Both the position numbers and the translations under genes were made by a program. 35,724 bases of DNA from JBDUDK01 sp040002995 (GTDB lineage Bacteria > Actinomycetota > Acidimicrobiia > Acidimicrobiales > Ilumatobacteraceae), in the NCBI GenBank assembly GCA_040002995.1, contig JBDUDK010000088.1, positions 1 to 35,724 of the forward strand. The letters run 5' to 3'. This document shows positions 14,972 to 22,465 of the stretch, piece after piece. A model generated the notes under the pieces. The model did no database searches, was not told the DNA's origin, and was given only the letters and a program-made list of their open reading frames with translations. How positions within the stretch are numbered: position 1 is the stretch's first letter; each line of letters begins with the position of its first letter.

Positions 14972-15558
14972 GCGGCGAGCCCGTACAGGCGCAGCTCCCG
15001 GATCCGATCGATGACCGCCGGTGGTACCAGGACGTCGAGCGGTTGCCCGTTGGCCACCCTCTCGCGCAGGCCGGAACTCGATACGTCGAGTCTGGGTACC
15101 TCGACTTCCATCCAGCGCCAACCGGAGAGCGGTGGACAGGTCGGGGTGCCGGGACGGCTCACCGCCACGATCGTGGCCAGCGAGCGGACGACCTCGGGAC
15201 GCCGCCAGGTCGGCAAGCCCGCCGCGGCGTCGGCGCCGAGAATCACGTGGAGGTCCACGCCCGGATCACGGGCGCAGAGCGTCTCGAGTGTGTCGGCGGT
15301 GACCGACTCCCCGCCGCGCTCGATCTCGATGGCGCAGGGCTCGATAGCATCGAGTCCCCGCACCGCCTCGGTGACGAGTGCCAGGCGGTCGGCCGCGGGG
15401 CTGATCGGGCGCCGGCCCGCTTTCTGCCAGGGGATATTGGCCACGACGAACAAGACTCGATCGAGGCTGAGGGCCGCCCGAACGTTCACGGCGGTGACCA
15501 GGTGACCGATATGCGGAGGGTCGAACGTGCCACCGAAGACACCGATGCGCAGCGGCAT
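14968..15558 (-). CDS. nadD: Nicotinate-nucleotide adenylyltransferase NadD
   Basis: The 196-residue enzyme joins ATP and nicotinate mononucleotide to make deamido-NAD in NAD synthesis. It has the nucleotidylyltransferase motif GVFGGTFDPPHIGH at residues 6-19, the substrate segment NIPWQK, the LHVILGADAAAGLPTW core and the second nucleotide motif DVSSSGLR. Length is normal. It starts nine bases behind a TATGAT -10 box and is probably leaderless. Its TGA overlaps the ATG of the LCP-like gene. It is divergent from the sigma factor gene. Confidence 0.96.
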   Translation of the reverse strand: MPLRIGVFGGTFDPPHIGHLVTAVNVRAALSLDRVLFVVANIPWQKAGRRPISPAADRLALVTEAVRGLDAIEPCAIEIERGGESVTADTLETLCARDPGVDLHVILGADAAAGLPTWRRPEVVRSLATIVAVSRPGTPTCPPLSGWRWMEVEVPRLDVSSSGLRERVANGQPLDVLVPPAVIDRIRELRLYGLAA

Positions 15559-15567
15559 GATCGCTAA

Positions 15568-15573
15568 ATCATA
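15568..15573 (-). promoter_or_regulatory. -10 box TATGAT for nadD
   Basis: On the minus strand TATGAT lies nine bases upstream of the nadD ATG at 15558. It is close to the sigma-70 consensus. Confidence 0.5.
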
Positions 15574-15594
15574 GGGCGCTCATCAATCGGCGTC

Positions 15595-15623
15595 TTGAGC
15601 AGGGACGACGTCCTGTGGCTAAT
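15595..15623 (+). promoter_or_regulatory. Putative sigma-70 promoter with palindrome in the spacer
   Basis: TTGAGC (15595-15600) and GCTAAT (15618-15623) are separated by 17 bases, as in a sigma-70 promoter, and point at the sigma factor gene at 15677. The spacer contains the perfect 5-1-5 palindrome GGACGACGTCC at 15603-15613, a plausible operator. Confidence 0.4.
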
Positions 15624-15676
15624 GGCACAGCTGCCCGGGGAAGATCCTGACCGAAGTGGTCGTTATAGGGAGCATC

Positions 15677-16444
15677 ATGAATGACTCACTCAGCACCTAT
15701 CTCAACGAGATTGGCCAGGTTCCGCTGCTCACCGCCGGTGAGGAACGGGAGCTCGCCAAGGCCATCGAGGCCGGTGGTACCCCCGCCAAGCAGGCAAAAG
15801 ATCGTTTCGTACGGGCCAACTTGCGCCTCGTCGTAAGTATTGCCAAGCGTTATCCCCTGCCCGTCGGCATGGACCTTCTCGACCTCATTCAAGAGGGAAA
15901 CCTCGGTCTCGAGCACGCGGTTGACAAGTTCGATTGGCGCCGGGGCTTCAAGTTCTCGACCTACGCCACATTCTGGATCCGCCAGGCGATCGGGCGCGCG
16001 CTCGACACGAAGGGCTCCCTCGTCAAGATTCCGGGCGATCGGGCGGCATCACTTCGCGCCGAACTGCGCCGGGTCGGCGACGCCGACGACCTCGATCCGA
16101 TGAATGCGGAGCTGCACCGCCTCGCCACGCCCACCTCGCTCGATCGAACCGTCGGCGTCGACGGCGACACCTCCCTCGGCGATCTGGTGGCGACCGACCT
16201 GCCCGGCCCCGACGAGGTCATGCTGGCCCACGCCGACTCCGGCATCATCGGTGACCTCCTCGGCCGTCTCGACACTCGTACCCGCCGCGCCGTCGAGGCC
16301 CGCTTCGGGCTCACCGACGGTGAGGGTCATAGCTTCCGCGAGGTCGGTGACGAACTCGGCATCACCGCCGAGGCCGCCCGCCGACTCGTGCACCGCGCCG
16401 TCGCCAGCCTCCACGACGACGCCGCCAGGCTGCTGGCCGCCTGA
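15677..16444 (+). CDS. Divergent sigma-70 family RNA polymerase sigma factor
   Basis: The 255-residue protein has region 1.2 (STYLNEIGQVPLLTAGEERE), region 2 (FVRANLRLVVSIAKRYPLP to FSTYATFWIRQAIGRAL, residues 44-109), a short region 3 and region 4 (about 190-250). It lacks region 1.1, like group 2 or 3 sigmas. Region 3.0 reads VKIPGDRAASLRAEL where RpoD-like proteins have RIPxHxxE. The region 4 helix reads SFREVGDELGITAEAARRLV instead of the usual TRERIRQIE, so -35 recognition should differ from the housekeeping factor. ATG 15677 was chosen because GGGAGC precedes it; a GTG at 15656 is in frame. No anti-sigma gene is adjacent. Confidence 0.88.
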   Translation: MNDSLSTYLNEIGQVPLLTAGEERELAKAIEAGGTPAKQAKDRFVRANLRLVVSIAKRYPLPVGMDLLDLIQEGNLGLEHAVDKFDWRRGFKFSTYATFWIRQAIGRALDTKGSLVKIPGDRAASLRAELRRVGDADDLDPMNAELHRLATPTSLDRTVGVDGDTSLGDLVATDLPGPDEVMLAHADSGIIGDLLGRLDTRTRRAVEARFGLTDGEGHSFREVGDELGITAEAARRLVHRAVASLHDDAARLLAA

Positions 16445-16462
16445 CCCCCCAGGACGGCCGGC

Positions 16463-16510
16463 CGGGCCGGGGTGGCAACGATTCGAAAGAACCCGTTGCC
16501 CCCCGGCCCG
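16463..16510 (+). terminator. Strong hairpin between sigma factor gene and DAHP synthase gene
   Basis: The arms at 16463-16480 and 16494-16510 pair over 17 base pairs with one bulged T, around a 13-base loop. It lies 19 bases after the sigma factor stop. The sequence after it (CTTCATTTGCC) has few T residues, so it is not a textbook intrinsic terminator; it could end transcription with Rho, act as an attenuator for the downstream gene, or protect the mRNA end. Confidence 0.6.
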
Positions 16511-16535
16511 CTTCATTTGCCAAGCTGGTGTTCCT

Positions 16536-17879
16536 ATGTCCCGCCCGTGGTCACCGTCGTCGTGGCAGGAGATGCCGGCGGCCCAGCAGCCCGACTGGCC
16601 CGACGCGGGTGCCCTCGGAGCCGCCCTGAAGCAGATCGCGCAGTTCCCGCCCCTCGTCTTCGCAGGTGAGGCGCGCGCCCTGACCACCTCGCTGGCCCAG
16701 GTGGCAGCGGGCAACGCCTTCCTTCTCCAGGCCGGGGATTGTGCCGAGAGCTTCGACGACTTCTCGGCCGTGTCGATCCGCGAGAAGCTCCGCGTGATCC
16801 TGCAGATGGCGGTGATCCTCACCTACTCGTCGGGTGTGCCCGTTGTGAAGGTGGGCCGCATCGCCGGGCAGTTCGCTAAGCCGCGCTCGGCGGCCACAGA
16901 GATGGTGGGCGACGTCGAGTTACCGTCGTTTCGCGGTCACATCGTCAACGACATCATGCCCACCGCGGCTGCCCGGATCGCCGATCCCGAGCGTCTCGTG
17001 CAGGCCTACCACCAGTCGGCCTCGACCCTGAACCTTCTGCGAGCCTTCACGAAGGGTGGATTCGCCGACCTTTCGCGGGTGCACGCCTGGACGCAGGAGT
17101 TCGTCGCGTCGAGCATCGAAGCCGAGCGTTACGAGGCCGTCGCCTCGGAGATCGAGCGGGCGCTGCGTTTCATGCGCGCGTGCGGCATCGACCTCGAGGG
17201 CACGGCGCAGTTGCATCAGGTCGACTTTTACACGAGCCACGAGGCGCTGCTTCTCGGCTACGAGGAAGCGCTCACCCGGCAGGATTCGCTCACCGGCCAG
17301 TGGTACGACTGTTCCGCGCACATGCTCTGGATCGGCGAACGCACGCGCCAACTCGACGGCGCGCACATCGAGTTTCTGCGGGGCGTCGGTAATCCGTTGG
17401 GCGTCAAACTCGGCCCGACCGCCACGCCCGAGTTCGTACTCGAGCTTTGCCAGACATTGAACCCCGCGAGGTTGCCCGGCCGGCTCACGTTGATCGCCCG
17501 CATGGGGGCCAATCAGGTCGAGGATCGGTTGCGGCCGCTCCTGCGCGCCGTTCACAGCGCCGGCCATCCCGTTGTGTGGGAGGTCGACCCGATGCACGGC
17601 AACACCATCACGTCGTCGACCGGCCGCAAGACCCGGCGTTTCGAAGATATCTGCAACGAAATCGGCGGCTTCTTTCGCGCTCACCGCGCCGAAGGCACGT
17701 GGCCGGGTGGTGTCCACGTGGAGCTCACCGGGGCCGACGTCACCGAGTGCCTCGGCGGCGCCGACGACCTCCTCGACGGGCAGCTCGAGGAGCGCTACGA
17801 AACGATGTGCGACCCGCGCCTCAACGCCCGACAGTCGATCGACCTGGCATTCAGGCTGGCGGAGCTCCTACGGCAATAG
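16536..17879 (+). CDS. Class II 3-deoxy-D-arabino-heptulosonate 7-phosphate (DAHP) synthase
   Basis: The 447-residue enzyme condenses phosphoenolpyruvate and erythrose 4-phosphate, the first step of the shikimate pathway. It is the plant/mycobacterial class II type: WQEMPAAQQPDWPD, LQAGDCAESFDDF (metal-binding Cys), PVVKVGRIAGQFAKPRS, NLLRAFTKGGFADL, WIGERTRQLDGAH, LTLIARMGANQVEDRLRP and the metal motif VVWEVDPMHGNTI. Length is close to the family norm. The ATG is 27 bases after the hairpin. Its TAG stop overlaps the probable AUA start of the rRNA methyltransferase, suggesting co-translation. Confidence 0.96.
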   Translation: MSRPWSPSSWQEMPAAQQPDWPDAGALGAALKQIAQFPPLVFAGEARALTTSLAQVAAGNAFLLQAGDCAESFDDFSAVSIREKLRVILQMAVILTYSSGVPVVKVGRIAGQFAKPRSAATEMVGDVELPSFRGHIVNDIMPTAAARIADPERLVQAYHQSASTLNLLRAFTKGGFADLSRVHAWTQEFVASSIEAERYEAVASEIERALRFMRACGIDLEGTAQLHQVDFYTSHEALLLGYEEALTRQDSLTGQWYDCSAHMLWIGERTRQLDGAHIEFLRGVGNPLGVKLGPTATPEFVLELCQTLNPARLPGRLTLIARMGANQVEDRLRPLLRAVHSAGHPVVWEVDPMHGNTITSSTGRKTRRFEDICNEIGGFFRAHRAEGTWPGGVHVELTGADVTECLGGADDLLDGQLEERYETMCDPRLNARQSIDLAFRLAELLRQ

Positions 17880-18676
17880 CCGCCACCATCGCGTTCCGGT
17901 GCCCGAACTGCCGGTTGCCCCTCGTTGCCGGCGACTCGCGCTTCTGGTGCGCGGCGGGCCACGCGTTTGACCGTGCCCGTGAGGGCTACGTGAACTTGGC
18001 ACGCACCGGGCGCAAGCGCAGCCGGCCCGCGGGCGATGACGCGGAGATGCTCAGGGCCCGACGCGCGTTTCTCGATCAAGGCCACTATGCCCCCGTCATC
18101 GACGCGGTGGCCGATGCGATCGCGGCGACTCACCCGGCTTCGCTGCTCGAGTCGGGATGCGGCGAAGGCACGTACCTCGCGGCGGCGACTACAACTGCGG
18201 CTGCGGCGGGCGGGAGCCCCATCTCCGCGTGGGGCATCGACATCGCCAAGCCCGCCGTCGCCTTGGCTGCTCGGCGCCACACCGGCGCGACGTTCGCAGT
18301 CGCGAGCGCCTTCGATCTTCCGTTCGATGATCAGGTTTTCGACGTCGCGTTGAGCGTGTTCGCGCCTCGGGCCTACGAGGAGCTGAAGCGGGTGGCCCGC
18401 ATCGTGGTCACGGCATCACCGGGGCCCGACCATCTCGACGGTGTGCGCCGGCTGGTCTACGCCGCACCCCGGCCACACCAGCCGCGCCCCCACGCGTTTG
18501 ACGCGGATCGTCGTGTGCGCTTCACGCTCTCGCTCAGCGATCCCGATGAAGTTACGAACCTGCTCCACATGACGCCGTACTGGTGGCAGGCCCCGCCGTC
18601 AGTGCGGGAGTCGATGCCCGACCGCCTCGAGACCACCGTCGACGTCGTGATCGCCACCGTACAGTTCGCCAAATGA
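17876..18676 (+). CDS. RlmA-like 23S rRNA (guanine-N1) methyltransferase
   Basis: The protein of about 266 residues starts with an RlmA-type zinc finger, FRCPNCRLPLVAGDSRFWCA then AGHAFDRAREGYVNL (Cys-Cys-Cys-His), followed by a linker rich in GDDAEMLRARRAFLDQGHY and a SAM site LLESGCGEGTYL. VFAPRAYEELKRVARI and VTASPGPDHLDGVRRLVY complete the match to RlmA(I)/RlmA(II)/TlrB proteins, which methylate helix 35 of 23S rRNA. No ATG, GTG or TTG lies near the expected start. An ATA at 17876 overlaps the upstream TAG as ATAG and gives the normal length; the nearest GTG, at 17807, would add 23 residues inside the previous gene. Its stop overlaps the next ATG as ATGA. Confidence 0.85.
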   Translation: MAATIAFRCPNCRLPLVAGDSRFWCAAGHAFDRAREGYVNLARTGRKRSRPAGDDAEMLRARRAFLDQGHYAPVIDAVADAIAATHPASLLESGCGEGTYLAAATTTAAAAGGSPISAWGIDIAKPAVALAARRHTGATFAVASAFDLPFDDQVFDVALSVFAPRAYEELKRVARIVVTASPGPDHLDGVRRLVYAAPRPHQPRPHAFDADRRVRFTLSLSDPDEVTNLLHMTPYWWQAPPSVRESMPDRLETTVDVVIATVQFAK

Positions 18677-19485
18677 AGGCGCTCGAAATGATCGACGGCT
18701 GGGGCACCTCGATGGCCGCGGCGGCCGTGCTCGACCCCGCCGGGGCGACGCACACGCGCGGTCCCATCGACGGCGTGCGCCGGCTCGCATCGGTGACGAA
18801 GCTGCTGACCGGCTACGCCAGCCTGATCGCGATCGAGGAGGGCGTGATTGCGTTGAACGATCTCGCCGGCCGTCCGGGAGCCACGGTGGAGCACCTGCTC
18901 GCGCACGCCGCGGGTTACGGGTTCAACGGGGCGAAGCCGATCGCGCCCGTAGGGCGCCGGCGCATCTACTCGAACACCGGGATCGAGGTCCTCGCCGCGC
19001 ATCTCGAGAGCGCGAGCGGTATTCCCTTCGCTGACTACCTTCGGGCCGCCGTGCTCGAGCCGCTCGGAATGACGAGCACCGATCTCAGGGGCTCCGCCGC
19101 GCATCAAGCGTTCGGCAACGTCGTCGACCTTCTGACCTTCGTGCGGGAGATCCTCGCCCCGAAGCTCATCCACCCCTCAACGCTGGCGGACGCGACGCGC
19201 GTGCATTTCCCCGGCCTCGCCGGCCTGCTTCCCGGCTTCGGTCGCCAAGATCCGATGGACTGGGGGCTCGGATTCGAGGTCAAAGGCACGAAGCACCCCC
19301 ATTGGTCGGGGACGGTGACGTCGGCGCAGACCGTTGGGCACTTTGGAGGTACCGGCACGTTTCTCTGGGTCGACCCCACCCGCTCGCTGGCTGTGGTGTG
19401 CATCACCGACCGGCCGTTCGGGCCGTGGGCCGCCGAGGCCTGGCCCGCGTTCAACGACGCCATTATTCGCGAGCTCGCGGCCTAA
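18673..19485 (+). CDS. Beta-lactamase-fold serine hydrolase (class C/esterase family)
   Basis: The 270-residue protein carries the three motifs of the beta-lactamase/DD-peptidase superfamily: SVTK (S40-K43), YSN (residues 99-101) and HFGGTG (from H223) in the KTG position. PLGMTSTDL and WGLGFEVKG are typical of the penicillin-binding-protein-like esterase group. There is no signal peptide, so a cytoplasmic esterase or amidase is more likely than a drug beta-lactamase. It is short for the group, which usually exceeds 350 residues. ATG overlaps the upstream TGA. It ends with a 4-base overlap with the convergent ABC-F gene. Confidence 0.87.
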   Translation: MKALEMIDGWGTSMAAAAVLDPAGATHTRGPIDGVRRLASVTKLLTGYASLIAIEEGVIALNDLAGRPGATVEHLLAHAAGYGFNGAKPIAPVGRRRIYSNTGIEVLAAHLESASGIPFADYLRAAVLEPLGMTSTDLRGSAAHQAFGNVVDLLTFVREILAPKLIHPSTLADATRVHFPGLAGLLPGFGRQDPMDWGLGFEVKGTKHPHWSGTVTSAQTVGHFGGTGTFLWVDPTRSLAVVCITDRPFGPWAAEAWPAFNDAIIRELAA

Positions 19486-21239
19486 GTCGCGACGCCACTC
19501 GCCTCGGCTTCAGAGGCGAGGCGGAGCCAGGTCGTCTCCGCGGCCGACACCTCCTCTTCCAGTTTCGCCAGCTGCGCGGCGAGTCGAGCGAGGGCCGCGT
19601 GATCCGACGTGGCCGAGAGGCGGTCCGCGAGTTCGGCGCGGCGCTCGTGGAGGGCGGCCACATCGCGCTCGGCCGTGGCGAGAAGGCGGCGTAGCGTGCT
19701 CGGGCTGCGCTTCGTGCGGGCGCGCGTTGGCGCGACCGTCGTTGTCATGGCCGTGGCCGCGGTTGATGGCGCGGCGCGTGCCGCGAGCCAGCCCGCGACA
19801 CCACCAGGAACGAACGCGACATGACCCGCACCGTCGAAACCGATGACGTGTTCCGCGACGCGATCGAGAAAGACCCTGTCGTGGCTCACCGCCACGAGCG
19901 CGCCGGCCCACGTCTCCAGAAAATCCTCGAGGGCGCGGAGCGTGTCGAGGTCGAGATCGTTGGTGGGCTCGTCGAGCAGCAGCACATTCGGCTGCTGCGC
20001 CAATACGAGCAGCAACTGGAGGCGCCGGCGTTCACCGCCTGACAGGGTGGAGACTTCCGCCCATTGCGCGTCGCCGTCGAACCAGAAGCGCTCCATGAGC
20101 GCGGCATCGCGATAGTCGGGTTGACGCGTCGGTCCGGCGACGACGTCGCGCACCTTCATGCTGGGATCGAGCTCGACACCCAACTGGTCGTAGTAGCCGA
20201 TCTGGACGGTGATACCGCGCTCGACCCGACCGGCCGCGGGCGTCACGCGACTCGCGATCACATCGAGCAGGGTCGACTTGCCGGTGCCGTTCGCGCCCAC
20301 GAGGCCCAAGCGGGCGCCCGGCTCGATCACGAGGTCGAGGCCGTCGAAGAGCGAGGGACTCTCTCCGAAATGATGACCCACGCCGTGCAGCTCGATCACC
20401 TTCGTGCCCAAGCGGCTCGTACCCATCGAGGCCAATGCGAGTTCGCCGTCTCTCGCCGCGGCGAGAGCCTTGCGATCGACGAGCGCCGTGGCCGCGTCGA
20501 TGCGGGCCTTCGGTTTTCTCGTACGCGCGGGCGCGCCCCGGCGCAGCCACGCGAGTTCGGCACGAGCCAGATTGCGTCGCGTGCGTTCTGCCGTGGCGGC
20601 CTGCTCCTCGCGTGCGGCGCGACCGTCGAGGTACGCGGCATAGCCCGAGCCCTTGTGCACGGGTTGTGGCTCGTGGACGTAGCCCCGCCCGCGGTCAAGC
20701 TCGAGCACGCGGTTCGTGAGTCGGTCGAGCAGGTGACGATCGTGGGTGACCACGACGAGTCCGCCGCGAAACGATGAGAGTCGATCCTCCAGCCAGGCGA
20801 TGGCGTCGAGATCGAGGTGGTTGGTCGGCTCGTCGAGGATGAGCAGTTCGACTTCGGAGAGAAGGGCCTTGGCAAGGGCGACGCGTTTGCGCTGGCCTCC
20901 TGACAGCGTGTCGAGCGCGCTTTCCGCCAACCCGCCCATGCCGAGTCGGTCGAGGATGGCGTCGGCCTCCCATCCGGGGCCTACCGCCTCGCGGATGTTT
21001 TCACCCGCAAGGGACGCGTCCTGATCGAGAAACGCGACCCGCACGCCTCGACCGCGGCGCACGACGCCGGCTTCGGGTTCCGAGACACCGGCGAGGATGC
21101 GCAACAGCGTGGACTTCCCGGAGCCGTTGAGACCGACGACCCCGAGCCGGTCGCCGTCGCTGATGGTGACCGACAGATCGGCGAAGAGCGGACGCCCGGG
21201 GCGGTGCGCGCCGAGCCCCGCGACGTCCACGAGTATCAC
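19482..21239 (-). CDS. ABC-F family ATPase, Uup-like
   Basis: The 585-residue protein has two ABC domains and no membrane segments. Domain 1: Walker A GLNGSGKST, signature LSGGQRKRV, Walker B LLILDEPTNHLDLD. Domain 2: Walker A GANGTGKST, signature LSGGERRRL, Walker B VLLLDEPTNDLDLD. A basic linker joins them and the last 80 residues form a charged coiled coil (LLATAERDVAALHERRAELA), as in Uup. ABC-F proteins act on ribosomes or, for Uup, on branched DNA. The start is a GTG at 21239 behind AAGGTGG; the open frame upstream is antisense to the MFS gene. Confidence 0.9.
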   Translation of the reverse strand: MILVDVAGLGAHRPGRPLFADLSVTISDGDRLGVVGLNGSGKSTLLRILAGVSEPEAGVVRRGRGVRVAFLDQDASLAGENIREAVGPGWEADAILDRLGMGGLAESALDTLSGGQRKRVALAKALLSEVELLILDEPTNHLDLDAIAWLEDRLSSFRGGLVVVTHDRHLLDRLTNRVLELDRGRGYVHEPQPVHKGSGYAAYLDGRAAREEQAATAERTRRNLARAELAWLRRGAPARTRKPKARIDAATALVDRKALAAARDGELALASMGTSRLGTKVIELHGVGHHFGESPSLFDGLDLVIEPGARLGLVGANGTGKSTLLDVIASRVTPAAGRVERGITVQIGYYDQLGVELDPSMKVRDVVAGPTRQPDYRDAALMERFWFDGDAQWAEVSTLSGGERRRLQLLLVLAQQPNVLLLDEPTNDLDLDTLRALEDFLETWAGALVAVSHDRVFLDRVAEHVIGFDGAGHVAFVPGGVAGWLAARAAPSTAATAMTTTVAPTRARTKRSPSTLRRLLATAERDVAALHERRAELADRLSATSDHAALARLAAQLAKLEEEVSAAETTWLRLASEAEASGVAT

Positions 21240-21281
21240 CGTGCCACCTTGACAGAACCAGAGTGCCGCGGGAGCGGCCGG

Positions 21282-21287
21282 TAGCGT
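21282..21287 (+). promoter_or_regulatory. -10 box TAGCGT of a leaderless promoter
   Basis: TAGCGT ends eight bases before the GTG at 21296, which supports this start over the GTG at 21263. A TTGACA at 21249-21254 lies further upstream at too long a distance (27 bases) for a normal spacer. Confidence 0.5.
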
Positions 21288-21295
21288 CGCCGCCC

Positions 21296-22465
21296 GTGGC
21301 TCGACGCCCTCACCTCGGCTTATTGCTCCTGGCCACTGTGGTCCTCGGGGCATCGGCCGGTGTCGTGTTTCCGCTGCTGCCTGAGCTGCAGAAGGCGTAC
21401 GGCCTGCCCACGTGGAGTTTGGGTGTGATGTCGGCCGCGACGTTCTTCACGAACGTGATCAGCCAACTGGTGCTCGGCAGTCAAGCCGACCGAGGTCGAG
21501 CCCGTTTGATGGTGTTTCTCAGCCTCGGCGTCGCGGGGCTCGGGCTCTTGTGGTTCGCCATAGGCACCGAGCTGTGGCAGTTCGTAGGCGCTCGCGCGTT
21601 GTCGGGCATCGCGATCGGCGGTTTCAGCCCCGCGGCACGAGCCATCGTCGCCGCCGCCGAACCCGACCGGCTCGGCCACCGCCTCGGCCAGCTGGCCGGG
21701 GCCGAACTCTCGGGCTTCATCGCCGGGCCGATGCTCGGCGTGGCCCTGGTCGATTCGTTCTCGTTGAAGACGCCGTTCTGGGTTATCGCGGTCATCGTGG
21801 GGGTGACGCTGATCGCGCTCGCCACCCAGCCGTTCCCGACGGGCATCGCCGGCGATCGCGCCATCCGGCGCACGACCGCGCTCGATCTCCTCGAGAGCCG
21901 CCAGGTCGTTGTCGCCGTCCTGCTCGCCGTGGGCCTGTTTCTCCCCGTCGGCGTATACGACTCGTTGTGGTCGCGCTACCTGCAGGACCGCGGCGCGTCG
22001 GTGCTGTACACCGGCCTCAGCCTGTCGGCCTACGGCGTCCCGTTCGTGGCGTTTGCCGCGCTCGGCGGTCGGCTGGCCGATCGCTTCGGGCCGGTGCGAT
22101 CGTCGGTGTCGGCCTTGGTGTTCATCGTGCCGATCGTCGCCCTCTACGGCGTCCTGCCCACGCCCGGACTCGTGGTCGGTGTGGCGATGCTCGAAGCTGT
22201 GGCCCAAGCCGTCGCTGTTCCCGCGTCGCAAGCGGCCATGGTGCGCGCCTGCCCGCCGGACCGCGTCGGCGCCGGCCAAGGCCTGGCCGGTGCGGCCGGC
22301 CAACTCGCCGCGGGTTTCACCGCGCTCGTCGCGGCTCCCGTGTACGGCCGGTTCGGCTCTGAGGCGGTGTTCGGTGGAACCGCGGTCGTGATCGGCACGA
22401 TCGCGATCGTGGCCGTCGCGCTCAACGGGGGCCGGCGAGCAGCACTATCCGGCGCGGCACGATGA
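21296..22465 (+). CDS. Major facilitator superfamily transporter
   Basis: The 389-residue inner-membrane protein has about twelve hydrophobic segments. The loop 2-3 signature reads GSQADRGRARLMVF, and motif C-like LGQLAGAELSGFIAGPMLGV follows in the fifth segment region, the pattern of drug:H+ antiporters. The repeat GGRLADRFGPVRSSV begins the second half. It probably exports a small hydrophobic compound; no substrate can be assigned. Its last 44 bases overlap the 3' end of a second, convergent MFS gene. Confidence 0.88.
   Translation: MARRPHLGLLLLATVVLGASAGVVFPLLPELQKAYGLPTWSLGVMSAATFFTNVISQLVLGSQADRGRARLMVFLSLGVAGLGLLWFAIGTELWQFVGARALSGIAIGGFSPAARAIVAAAEPDRLGHRLGQLAGAELSGFIAGPMLGVALVDSFSLKTPFWVIAVIVGVTLIALATQPFPTGIAGDRAIRRTTALDLLESRQVVVAVLLAVGLFLPVGVYDSLWSRYLQDRGASVLYTGLSLSAYGVPFVAFAALGGRLADRFGPVRSSVSALVFIVPIVALYGVLPTPGLVVGVAMLEAVAQAVAVPASQAAMVRACPPDRVGAGQGLAGAAGQLAAGFTALVAAPVYGRFGSEAVFGGTAVVIGTIAIVAVALNGGRRAALSGAAR

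Noticed and set aside
16104..16535. Fusion of a long N-terminal domain to DAHP synthase
   Set aside because: The upstream part is an out-of-frame reading of the sigma factor gene; the family start is at ATG 16536.
18673..19485. Drug-type beta-lactamase
   Set aside because: There is no signal peptide and the length is short; motifs fit the wider serine-hydrolase/esterase family.
21249..21254. TTGACA as a -35 box for the MFS gene
   Set aside because: The nearest -10-like element is 27 bases away, too far for a sigma-70 spacer; leaderless TAGCGT without a clear -35 explains the start better.
21320..22303. 327-residue antisense frame inside the MFS gene
   Set aside because: Its sequence is rich in Arg, Glu and His with no family pattern; it is the shadow of a hydrophobic protein on the other strand.
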